Assembly (NCBI RefSeq): GCF_959020145.1
Contig: NZ_CAUEQY010000044.1
Coordinates: forward strand, 1-8,418
DNA: 8,418 bases
Direction of reading: 5' to 3'
DNA from: an uncultured Bifidobacterium sp.
Lineage (GTDB): Bacteria > Actinomycetota > Actinomycetes > Actinomycetales > Bifidobacteriaceae
Position numbers and translations under genes: made by a program. Below the pieces are notes generated by a model. The model did no database searches and was not told the DNA's origin. It saw only the letters and a program-made list of their open reading frames with translations. Positions 1 to 6,526 of the stretch are shown in pieces. Positions within the stretch are counted from its first letter, which is position 1; each line of letters opens with the position of its first letter.

Positions 1-960
1 GACGATTTGGCTGACGTGACCCCCGCAGGGTCGAACGCACGCCTAGGCGAAAGCGCAGAACGCCAGCTGCAGTACGACATCAAATACCCGTACGACATGA
101 GCCACGAGAAGGTTTCCGAAGGCGACCGCAAACTCGCCGAAGCCATGACCATGGTGGCTGATGGCCCCGCGCTCGCCGTATTGAAGGAGATCTACCGCCA
201 TCAGGACGTGCTCGAACTGGTCGGCGTGCATTCGCATATCGGATCGAACATTCACGATGCGGACGCCTTTATCCAGGCCGCGAAGCGCATGATGCTGCTG
301 CGCAAGACCTTCTACGCCACCGACGCATACACCCTGCCGGAGGTCGACTTGGGCGGCGGCTATTCCGTGGCCTACACCGATGGCGAGGATTCCATGGATC
401 TCGATACGGAACTTGCCCGCCTTGCCGATGCGGTCACCACCGTGAACCGTGCGCTCGGCATGCCCGCTCCGGTCATCTCGTTCGAGCCGGGCCGTTGGAC
501 GGTCGCCCCGACCGGCGTCACCCTGTATCGTGTGGGCACGGTCAAGCCGGTGCAGCTTGCCGGAACCGCGAAAGACAAGGCTGGCAATCCGGTTACGGAA
601 CGCGTGTACGTGTCTGTCGACGGCGGCATGAGCGACAATATTCGTCCGGCATTGTATGGATCGGATTACACTGCGAGAATCGCCAATCGTGAGGGTTCCA
701 GCGAAACCAAGCTGTGCCGTGTGGTCGGCATGCACTGCGAATCGGGCGATATCATCGTCAACGAGGTGCGTCTTCCTGCCGATATTCAGCGTGGTGACGT
801 GCTGGCGGTGCCTGTTACGGGTGCATACGGTCGCACGATGGCCAGCAACTACAATCAGGCGCTGATTCCTGCGGTTGTTGCCGTATCCGAGCAAGACGCG
901 CATGTGATGATTCGCCGTCAGACGGTCGATGATCTGCTGGATTGGGATGTGAGCGAATAG
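1..960 (+). CDS. lysA: Diaminopimelate decarboxylase, C-terminal part (5' end outside window)
   Basis: LysA is the PLP-dependent cytoplasmic enzyme that decarboxylates meso-diaminopimelate to L-lysine, the last step of lysine synthesis. The frame is open from base 1, so the N-terminus with the PLP lysine lies upstream; the TTG at 7 is not taken as a start. Counting residues from that codon, visible fold type III decarboxylase motifs are HSHIGS (75-80), the glycine loop DLGGGYS (114-120), the phosphate-binding EPGR (160-163), the active-site CESGD (244-248, with the Cys and Asp that reach across the dimer) and GAYGRTMASNYN (272-283). These separate it from ornithine/arginine decarboxylases, though fold relatives share several. 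Before HSHIGS there are at least 74 residues with no EDxKFG-like motif, longer than usual, suggesting a lineage insertion. It ends in TAG. A hairpin at 1041-1074 probably terminates it. Confidence 0.93.
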   Translation, partial: DDLADVTPAGSNARLGESAERQLQYDIKYPYDMSHEKVSEGDRKLAEAMTMVADGPALAVLKEIYRHQDVLELVGVHSHIGSNIHDADAFIQAAKRMMLLRKTFYATDAYTLPEVDLGGGYSVAYTDGEDSMDLDTELARLADAVTTVNRALGMPAPVISFEPGRWTVAPTGVTLYRVGTVKPVQLAGTAKDKAGNPVTERVYVSVDGGMSDNIRPALYGSDYTARIANREGSSETKLCRVVGMHCESGDIIVNEVRLPADIQRGDVLAVPVTGAYGRTMASNYNQALIPAVVAVSEQDAHVMIRRQTVDDLLDWDVSE

Positions 961-1040
961 CGATTCGTGGCGTTTCGCTCGTGTTTCGTATTGTTCATGG
1001 CGATTCGTCTCAAATTACGGATGCAGCGTGGATGCAGTAT

Positions 1041-1074
1041 GGGCGGTTTTCGGGGCAAAGCTCGGAAACCGTCC
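1041..1074 (+). terminator. Probable intrinsic terminator of lysA
   Basis: Bases 1041-1054 pair with 1061-1074 in a 14-bp stem that includes three G-T(U) wobbles and closes a 6-base loop. ATTTTC follows directly. The stem lies 80 bases after the lysA stop and before the likely hom promoter, which fits a lysA terminator. The T-run is short, so termination may be partial. An alternative is a structured element in a transcript reading into hom. Confidence 0.55.
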
Positions 1075-1115
1075 ATTTTCGTATGATTTCGCGGTCTTAC
1101 GTCATATCGGGACCG

Positions 1116-1121
1116 TACAAT
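1116..1121 (+). promoter_or_regulatory. Possible -10 element of a hom promoter
   Basis: TACAAT matches the sigma-70 -10 consensus at five of six positions and lies downstream of the lysA hairpin, about 43 bases before the hom start. No good -35 is seen at 16-18 bases spacing (the 17-base position reads GGTCTT), so the call rests on the -10 and on context only. Confidence 0.35.
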
Positions 1122-1152
1122 AGGCAGGGTTACACCAATACTTCACATTCAA

Positions 1153-1158
1153 GGGAGG
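1153..1158 (+). promoter_or_regulatory. Shine-Dalgarno site that decides the hom start
   Basis: GGGAGG, within AAGGGAGG, lies 5 bases before the TTG at 1164. No comparable site precedes the in-frame ATG at 942, and the ATG at 1159 directly after this site is out of frame. The site therefore supports translation from the TTG. Confidence 0.8.
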
Positions 1159-1163
1159 ATGCC

Positions 1164-2480
1164 TTGGTACAGGAAGATGTTGCGCCGATTCGCGTTGGAT
1201 TGTTGGGCGCGGGCACGGTCGGCTCTCAGACCGCACGCCTGCTGGTGGAGCAGAAGGATGAGCTCGCCGCACGCATCGGACGACCGATCGAACTGACCGG
1301 CGTTGCCTGCCTTGATCCGTCGGAAACCGACCCGTTCCCGTGGATCGACAAGTCCGTGGTGACCACCGACACCATGAGCGTGGCCACCAATGCTGACATT
1401 GTGGTCGAACTGATCGGTGGAACCGGCGTGGCCCGCAAGTTCGTGCTTGCGGCCATCGAATCCGGCGCTTCCGTGGTTACCGCCAACAAGGCGCTGTTGG
1501 CCAAGTATGGTCCAGAAATCTATGCCGCCGCCGAAGCCAAGGGCGTCGATATCTACTTCGAGGCTTCCGTGGGCGGTGCTATTCCGTTCCTCAAGCCACT
1601 GCGTGAATCCCTCGTCGGAGACAAGGTGACGAGCATGCTCGGCATCGTCAACGGCACCACGAACTACATTCTCGACGAAATGACCACCAAGGGTCTTGAT
1701 TTCGACGACGTGCTGAAGGACGCTCAGGCCAAGGGATACGCCGAAGCGGATCCGACCGGGGACATCGAAGGCTACGATGCGGCCAACAAGGCGGCCATCA
1801 TGGCCACGCTCGGCTTCCACACCAACGTGACCATCGATGATGTGTCCGTTGAGGGCATCACCAAGATCACCGCCGACGATATTGCTGCCGCAACCGCCGA
1901 AAACAAGGTCATCAAGCTGCTGGCCGTGGTGGAGAATGGCGAGGCCGGTGTGTCTGCCCGCGTGTATCCGGCGCTGATTTCCAACGAGCATCCGCTGGCT
2001 TCCGTGCATGGTTCCTTTAACGCGGTGTTTGTGAAGGCCGAAGCGGCTGACGATCTGATGTTCTATGGTCGTGGCGCTGGCGGCGCTCCGACCGCTTCTG
2101 CGGTGGTCGGCGATGTGGTGACCGAGGCGCGTCACATCGCACAGGGCTGCACTGGCCCGACCATTCCGTTGTATAAGGATTTGAAGAAGGCTCCGATCGA
2201 GGCTTCCAAGGCCGAGTTCGCGGTGCGTTTCGTGATTCACGACAATCCGGGCGTACTTGCGGCCATTGCGGCCAAGTTCGCCGAACATGGCGTGTCCATC
2301 AATGGTGTGAACCAGGATCTCAAGCCCACGCTGAAGGATCCGGGCTACGACGGCGAACTGCAGCAGCTGCGCCTTGTCACGCACATGACCGACGAGCTTA
2401 CCCTGCGTGAAACCGTGAAAGACGTGTGTGCACTCGACTGCGTGGTTGGCGAGCCTTCCATCCTTCGCGTGCTCAACTAA
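1164..2480 (+). CDS. hom: Homoserine dehydrogenase with C-terminal ACT domain
   Basis: Hom reduces aspartate-4-semialdehyde to homoserine with NAD(P)H, the branch point to threonine and methionine. The 438-residue protein has a Rossmann domain starting with GLLGAGTVG (12-20) and the nucleotide-binding segment around VVTANKALLA (104-113). The catalytic domain contains GIVNGTTNYIL (160-170) and GYAEADPTGDIEGYDAANK (191-209). E194, D205 and K209 have the spacing of the catalytic acid/lysine set known from yeast Hom. An ACT-type regulatory domain follows from about 351 (FAVRFVIHDNPGVLAA), which in monofunctional Hom proteins commonly mediates threonine feedback. There is no aspartate kinase domain. 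TTG is chosen because of the Shine-Dalgarno at 1153-1158; the frame extends 74 codons further up to an ATG inside lysA, but that stretch resembles noncoding DNA. A terminator follows 7 bases after the stop. Confidence 0.96.
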   Translation: MVQEDVAPIRVGLLGAGTVGSQTARLLVEQKDELAARIGRPIELTGVACLDPSETDPFPWIDKSVVTTDTMSVATNADIVVELIGGTGVARKFVLAAIESGASVVTANKALLAKYGPEIYAAAEAKGVDIYFEASVGGAIPFLKPLRESLVGDKVTSMLGIVNGTTNYILDEMTTKGLDFDDVLKDAQAKGYAEADPTGDIEGYDAANKAAIMATLGFHTNVTIDDVSVEGITKITADDIAAATAENKVIKLLAVVENGEAGVSARVYPALISNEHPLASVHGSFNAVFVKAEAADDLMFYGRGAGGAPTASAVVGDVVTEARHIAQGCTGPTIPLYKDLKKAPIEASKAEFAVRFVIHDNPGVLAAIAAKFAEHGVSINGVNQDLKPTLKDPGYDGELQQLRLVTHMTDELTLRETVKDVCALDCVVGEPSILRVLN

Positions 2481-2487
2481 CAGTTAT

Positions 2488-2533
2488 GAGACGGCTGCTC
2501 AAATCGTTGCGATTGGGCGGCCGTCTCTTTATT
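2488..2533 (+). terminator. Strong intrinsic terminator of hom
   Basis: Bases 2488-2502 pair with 2513-2527 in a 15-bp stem with wobble pairs. After a bulged A at 2503, a further 3 bp (2504-2506 with 2510-2512) close a TTG triloop. The T-rich TTTATT follows. It starts 7 bases after the hom stop, so most transcripts should end here and thrB needs its own start, unless the hairpin works as a partial terminator. Confidence 0.85.
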
Positions 2534-2607
2534 CATATTCCGGCTGCTGTGTTGGGCAATTGCTTGCCGATTGTTTACTCAATCGCCCGCTGATTATGGG
2601 CTTGAAT

Positions 2608-2635
2608 TTGACTCTTGTACCCTTTCGGGTATACG
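2608..2635 (+). promoter_or_regulatory. Likely thrB promoter with a dyad in the spacer
   Basis: TTGACT (2608-2613) and TATACG (2630-2635) are separated by 16 bases and match the sigma-70 consensus at five and four positions. Between and partly over the -10 lies a 5-bp dyad, TACCC-TTTC-GGGTA (2618-2631), which could be an operator or chance. The promoter lies between the hom terminator and thrB, which supports independent transcription of thrB and the following gene. Confidence 0.55.
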
Positions 2636-2677
2636 GTGCTACATTTGTAAAGAAGATGTGACGAAGGACGACGAGAT

Positions 2678-3682
2678 ATGACTCCAGTTACTCGTAAAGT
2701 GCGTGTGCGTGTTCCGGCTACCAGCGCCAATCTTGGTTCTGGCTTTGATACGGTCGGACTTGCTCTGGACTACCACGACGAACTTGAATTCACGCTGAGC
2801 GCCGATCCGGTGAACACTGCGGCTCAGGTGATGATCGAAGGCGAAGGCGCCGATACTCTCCCGCGTGACGAAACCCACTTGGTGGTTTCCACGTTCCGCC
2901 GCGCATGCCAGACCTTTGGTCTGGGCCGTGTGGGCTTCATTCTTCAGGCTCACAACAACATTCCTCAGGCACGAGGCATGGGCTCTTCCGCAGAGGCCAT
3001 TGTGGCGGGCATCGCAGCCGCGGCCGCCTTCGCGCAGGACGACGAACTCAACCGTGATGCCGTGTTTGAGCTTGCTGCGGCCATCGAAGGCCATCCGGAC
3101 AACGTGGCTCCGGCCGTGTACGGCGGGCTCACCATGTCTTGGGACATGGAAACCCCCGAAGGTGTCGGTTCCGTGCCGATTCCGGGCGGCGAACCGCTGC
3201 ATAAGGGCTTCCATACCATCAACTATCGCGTTGCCGACGATCTGACCGCCGCCGTGTTCGTGCCGGATTATGAGCTGTCCACCGAAAAGGCACGCCAGGC
3301 GCTGCCGGGCCAGCTGGCGTTCAAGGATGCCGTGCACAATGTGTCTCGCGTGAGCCTGCTGCCGGCCGCCATGAATCCTGCGATGCTGGCGACTGGTCAG
3401 CGTCAGGACGTCAACGCGTTGCTGTTCGCCGCCACGCAGGATCGTCTGCATCAGCCGTATCGCGCTCCTTTGATGGAACCGTCGTGGACGCTGATCGAAA
3501 AGCTGCGTTCCCATGGTTTCGCTTCCATGGTTTCCGGCGCCGGCCCATGCGTGCTCGTGCTGCATCATGGCGACGCTCGCGAACAGCTGGGACAGCTTGC
3601 TTCCGAAGAGCTCGCTTCCGGTCATTGGCGTGTGCTGCATTTGGGCGTCGACACCAAGGGTGTGCAGGTGGAACGCGCATGA
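2678..3682 (+). CDS. thrB: Homoserine kinase (GHMP kinase family)
   Basis: ThrB phosphorylates L-homoserine with ATP to O-phosphohomoserine, the substrate of threonine synthase. The 334-residue length suits the actinobacterial enzymes. All three GHMP motifs are seen: PATSANLGSGFD (13-24), the glycine/serine-rich ATP loop PQARGMGSSAEA (96-107), and the C-terminal VSGAGPCVLVL (285-295). EGHPDNVAPAVYGG (137-150) is the typical substrate-side segment of homoserine kinases and favours this over other GHMP kinases. The ATG at 2678 has AAGGA at 2663-2667, 10 bases upstream, and the conserved motif 1 begins at residue 13, so the start is well placed. Its TGA overlaps the ATG of the next gene (ATGA, 3679-3682), suggesting coupled translation. 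No thrC lies in the window. Confidence 0.95.
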   Translation: MTPVTRKVRVRVPATSANLGSGFDTVGLALDYHDELEFTLSADPVNTAAQVMIEGEGADTLPRDETHLVVSTFRRACQTFGLGRVGFILQAHNNIPQARGMGSSAEAIVAGIAAAAAFAQDDELNRDAVFELAAAIEGHPDNVAPAVYGGLTMSWDMETPEGVGSVPIPGGEPLHKGFHTINYRVADDLTAAVFVPDYELSTEKARQALPGQLAFKDAVHNVSRVSLLPAAMNPAMLATGQRQDVNALLFAATQDRLHQPYRAPLMEPSWTLIEKLRSHGFASMVSGAGPCVLVLHHGDAREQLGQLASEELASGHWRVLHLGVDTKGVQVERA

Positions 3683-5151
3683 ACAACTCCATTCCGCTGA
3701 TTCTCGCTTCCAAATCCAAGCCTCGCCGTGACGTGCTTTTCTCGGCGGGCATTTGCCCCACGATTCGCGTATCGAACGTGGACGAGCCGGCGGCGCTCGA
3801 ACGTGAGGCGGCCGCCATGGGCGTTGCCGTAAGCGATCTGAGCGTGGAACAGCGGGTGATGATTCTCGCTACGGCCAAAGCCGAAGCCGTACATCAGGCG
3901 TATCGGAACGTTGCCGCCACCGCTGCGGCGGCGCACGGCGATCGTGTGGTCGGATTTCCGCTGAAAGCCGTTGCCGAATCTTCCGAACATTCGGATAATG
4001 CTGAAAATACTGGGGATTCCGCATCTTTAGAACATCATCGTGTTACGTTGCGTGCGGACGAAGTGCAGTCCGCCTCCGATGTGAAGACCCGCGATTTTTC
4101 GGGAGTCACCATTCCTACGATCACCGAATCGATTGCTGATTTCGTTGATGGCAAGCCGAGCCTGACCCGTGCGAAAGTCGGTCCGCTGATTCTTGGCTGC
4201 GATTCCATGTTCCTGCTTGACGGCGAATGTTACGGCAAGCCGCATAGCGCTGAGGTGGCTCGGGAACGACTGCGTGCCATGCGTGGCGCCACCGGTGAAT
4301 TGTGGACGGGCCATTGCCTGATCGACTTCGCCACCGGGCGTATCGCGCGAGGCGCGAGCAGGGCAACGCTGCACTTCTGCGAATATTCCGACACCGATAT
4401 CGAACGGTACATCGCCACCGGAGAACCGTTGGAAGTGGCTGGTTCCTTCACGCTTGAGGGCTTCGGCGGAGCATTCATCGACTCCATCGAAGGCGATCCG
4501 CACGGCATTATCGGCCTGAGCCTTCCGCTGGCGCGCCGTTTGGCCGCCGAGCTCGGCGTGGAATGGACTGATCTGTGGAATGTGACGCGAGCCGATCAAG
4601 AACCGAACGTCGAACACGATTCGCGAACCGGTGCCGCGAAGCCGCTTCCTCCCAAGGAAAACGTGCATCAGCCGGGTGATGGTTGGATTGATTGCGATTG
4701 CGGCCGCAAGCATTGGGGCACGAACGGCGCGTCCGGCGTGCTCTTGGCCCGCCGAAGCGAACAGACCGGCGAAGTGACGCACGTTGTCATGCAACATCGC
4801 GCGGTGTGGAGCGCGGAAGGTGGCACATGGGGCATTCCAGGAGGTGCCACCGCCGACGGTGAAAGCCCGATCGAGGGCGCGCTGCGCGAATCGTACGAGG
4901 AAGCCAACATCACGCCGGAAGATATCGACGTGGTCGGATCATACTGCGAAGACCACGGACCGTGGGCCTACACCACCGTGTTCGCTTTCGAAAAGCCGGG
5001 GCACCGCGTGGAGCCGAAGGCCAACGACGACGAAAGCATGGAAATCGAATGGGTGCCGATTGAGGAAGTCCCCAATCGTAAACTGTTGACCGCCATGCGT
5101 ACCGACTGGCCGAATTTCGCTGCGCGACTCGCTCAAATGGCTGAAAAATAG
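3679..5151 (+). CDS. Two-domain nucleotide sanitation protein: Maf pyrophosphatase fused to Nudix hydrolase
   Basis: The 490-residue protein joins two house-cleaning folds. The Maf domain (about 5-300) hydrolyses non-canonical or excess nucleoside triphosphates to monophosphates in its family. Visible residues are LASKSKPRR (9-17, family SxSxxR), VDE (34-36), ATAKAEA with K67, LGCDSM with catalytic-type D175, YGKP with K187, and the closing VAGSFTLEGFGG and IEGDPHGIIGLSLPL. The GCDS and MRGxxGxLxTGHCLID wording matches actinobacterial Maf proteins. K67 and D175 are about 108 residues apart, against roughly 20 in ordinary Maf, so about 85 residues are inserted (about 75-165), Ala-rich then acidic and low complexity. 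The C-terminal Nudix domain (about 335-490) starts with DCDCGRKHWG and has the Nudix box at 389-411 (G389, E395, R403, E404, E407, E408), with Asn at the usual last Gly. The ATG overlaps the thrB stop; AGGTGGA (3666-3672) can act as its ribosome site. The exact substrates cannot be read from sequence. Confidence 0.9.
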   Translation: MNNSIPLILASKSKPRRDVLFSAGICPTIRVSNVDEPAALEREAAAMGVAVSDLSVEQRVMILATAKAEAVHQAYRNVAATAAAAHGDRVVGFPLKAVAESSEHSDNAENTGDSASLEHHRVTLRADEVQSASDVKTRDFSGVTIPTITESIADFVDGKPSLTRAKVGPLILGCDSMFLLDGECYGKPHSAEVARERLRAMRGATGELWTGHCLIDFATGRIARGASRATLHFCEYSDTDIERYIATGEPLEVAGSFTLEGFGGAFIDSIEGDPHGIIGLSLPLARRLAAELGVEWTDLWNVTRADQEPNVEHDSRTGAAKPLPPKENVHQPGDGWIDCDCGRKHWGTNGASGVLLARRSEQTGEVTHVVMQHRAVWSAEGGTWGIPGGATADGESPIEGALRESYEEANITPEDIDVVGSYCEDHGPWAYTTVFAFEKPGHRVEPKANDDESMEIEWVPIEEVPNRKLLTAMRTDWPNFAARLAQMAEK

Positions 5152-5156
5152 CGTCT

Positions 5157-5168
5157 GTTAGCGCTAAC
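5157..5168 (+). promoter_or_regulatory. LacI-type operator upstream of the regulator gene
   Basis: GTTAGCGCTAAC is a perfect 12-bp palindrome with the central CG typical of LacI-family operators. It overlaps the expected -35 position of the regulator promoter and shares AGCGCTAAC with the araB operator at 6540-6551. This suggests that the regulator represses its own gene. It lies 5 bases after the upstream stop codon. Confidence 0.75.
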
Positions 5169-5186
5169 CGAAGTTGCGTGTAGAAT
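5158..5186 (+). promoter_or_regulatory. Likely promoter of the LacI-family regulator gene
   Basis: TAGAAT at 5181-5186 is a good -10 and stands in the same twelve-base context (GTxTAGAATAGT) as the araB -10. The -35 position at 17 bases spacing reads TTAGCG (5158-5163), a poor match that lies inside the operator. A weak promoter, blocked by its own product, fits a regulator gene. Transcription would start near 5193. Confidence 0.55.
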
Positions 5187-5227
5187 AGTCGAAAGTAACA
5201 ACGGTAGTGTGCGGAAGGCGACGGAGC

Positions 5228-6346
5228 ATGGCAGGCAAGCGCAATGCGGCAAACAAACGCCCCTCGATGTTCGAAGTGGCGAAAATGGCTGGTGTCAGCC
5301 ATCAAACGGTGTCGCGCGTCATCAATCATTCCCCCGACGTGTCTGATGCCACCCGCGAAAAAGTACAGAAAGCCATCGACGCGCTTGGATACCGTCCCAG
5401 CAATTCCGCGCGTGCCCTCGCTTCGCATCGCTCCCGCACCATCGGCTTGGTTGCGGGCGGGCAACGCTTTTATGGTCCGATTTCCGCGATTTCCTCGATT
5501 GAGGCGATGGCGAGGCAGCATGGACTGTTCATGTCGGTGAGCATGGTGCACGAGGCGCTCTGCTCGCAGACGGAATTCGACGAATTGTGCTCAACGTTCG
5601 ATGAGATGAACGTGGACGCGTTCATTTTCCTCACGCCGACGGATGTTATGTTTTCCGCCGCCTGCCGTGCGCAGATCACGCAGCCGCGCGTCATCGTCAC
5701 CTCCACGCACGGCAGCATCAGCGTGCAGGATGGTTTGCGCTTGATGAAACCGGCCGACCGTCGCCGAGTATCCGTAGTGGGAGTGGACCAATGGTCGGCC
5801 ATGGCCGACGTGATGCATTTGGTGGTCGAGCATGGGCATCGTTCCGTGCTTTATTTCGCAGGTCCGAAGGAATGGCGTGACGCCGCCACGCGTTTGATGG
5901 CGTGGAATAAGCTGTGCGCGGCCAATGCGGTGAGTTCCGTCACCGTGCAATGCGAAACCTGGGAATCGACCGAAGCGTATGGCAAGATGAACCATATTCT
6001 CGAAAACATCGGTCGTACCGGCGGAAATCTGCCGACGTGCATGGTGTGTGCGAACGACAGCCAGGCGGTTGGTGTGTCTCGTGCGCTGCATGAACATGGC
6101 ATGCGTATTCCGCAGGATGTGAGCTTGGTCGGTTTCGACGACATGCCCGCCATGGACAACATGTACCCGCCGCTGGCCACGGTTCGCCCGGATTTTGAAC
6201 AGCTTGGCGTTGCCGCCATGCGTGAGACGCTGTTTTTGCTGGGGGAGGGCGATGAGAATTCGTTCGCCTCGTCGCAGCATGGCGTCGGCCTGATTCCCGC
6301 GAAGGTGATCGGCCGCACTTCTTTGGGCACCGCCAGCCGTCGCTGA
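5228..6346 (+). CDS. LacI-family transcriptional repressor, probably the AraQ-type arabinose regulator
   Basis: The 372-residue cytoplasmic DNA-binding protein has the LacI helix-turn-helix at 14-33 (MFEVAKMAGVSHQTVSRVIN), the hinge helix region YRPSNSARALAS (56-67), and a periplasmic-binding-protein-like sensor domain from about 70 to the end. Sensor landmarks include VVGVDQWSAMADV (183-195), GHRSVLYFAGP (203-213), CANDSQAVGVSRAL (274-287) and VSLVGFDDMPAMDNMYPPLATVR (starting 298). The ATG at 5228 has GGAAGG at 5213-5218, 9 bases upstream; a GTG at 5207 would add seven residues but lacks a good site. The gene directly precedes araBD and has LacI-type operators at its own promoter and at araB. 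In bifidobacteria the LacI regulator AraQ controls araBDA and parts of central carbon metabolism; the AraQ identity here rests on position and operator type, not alignment. The ligand is not known from sequence. Confidence 0.92.
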   Translation: MAGKRNAANKRPSMFEVAKMAGVSHQTVSRVINHSPDVSDATREKVQKAIDALGYRPSNSARALASHRSRTIGLVAGGQRFYGPISAISSIEAMARQHGLFMSVSMVHEALCSQTEFDELCSTFDEMNVDAFIFLTPTDVMFSAACRAQITQPRVIVTSTHGSISVQDGLRLMKPADRRRVSVVGVDQWSAMADVMHLVVEHGHRSVLYFAGPKEWRDAATRLMAWNKLCAANAVSSVTVQCETWESTEAYGKMNHILENIGRTGGNLPTCMVCANDSQAVGVSRALHEHGMRIPQDVSLVGFDDMPAMDNMYPPLATVRPDFEQLGVAAMRETLFLLGEGDENSFASSQHGVGLIPAKVIGRTSLGTASRR

Positions 6347-6496
6347 ATATTTCCTGCGATTTTTGTATTTCTTGTGATTCTCGTATCTCTTTTTGCCGCA
6401 TGTGCTGCGATTGCCGGATTTCGTAATGCCGGTATATCAAGAAAATCGGCTGACGATCTGCCGGTAGTACGTTGACGATTGCGTGACACGTCGAAC
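6347..6496 (+). other. Noncoding gap between the regulator gene and the araB promoter
   Basis: No convincing gene is seen. The first part is T-rich with a T5 run at 6390-6394, but no clear stem precedes it, so the regulator gene lacks an obvious terminator. An imperfect stem pairs 6413-6422 with 6441-6450 (one mismatch, one wobble, 18-base loop) with no T-run after it. GTTGACG (6471-6477) and CGTCGAAC (6489-6496) form a second imperfect inverted repeat directly before the araB -35. Their roles are unknown. Confidence 0.5.
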
Positions 6497-6525
6497 TTGT
6501 ATAGTCGCCACTTTCTGTTTAGAAT
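6497..6525 (+). promoter_or_regulatory. araB promoter
   Basis: TTGTAT (6497-6502) and TAGAAT (6520-6525) are 17 bases apart. The -10 is good and the -35 keeps the TTG. The predicted start, near 6532, falls inside the first downstream operator. An alternative -35, TTGACG at 6472, has no -10 at proper spacing. Confidence 0.65.
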
Positions 6526-6526
6526 A

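Noticed and set aside
1041..1163. Threonine-type attenuator or riboswitch before hom
   Set aside because: There is no leader peptide with Thr/Ile codons and no known riboswitch core, and the only strong hairpin lies upstream of the likely hom promoter.
3484..3678. N-terminal extension of the Maf-Nudix protein
   Set aside because: It lies wholly inside thrB, is Arg-rich like a shadow frame, and Maf homology starts a few residues after the ATG at 3679.
5207..5227. GTG start for the LacI-family regulator
   Set aside because: It would place the GGAAGG ribosome site inside the gene. The ATG at 5228 has that site at proper spacing.
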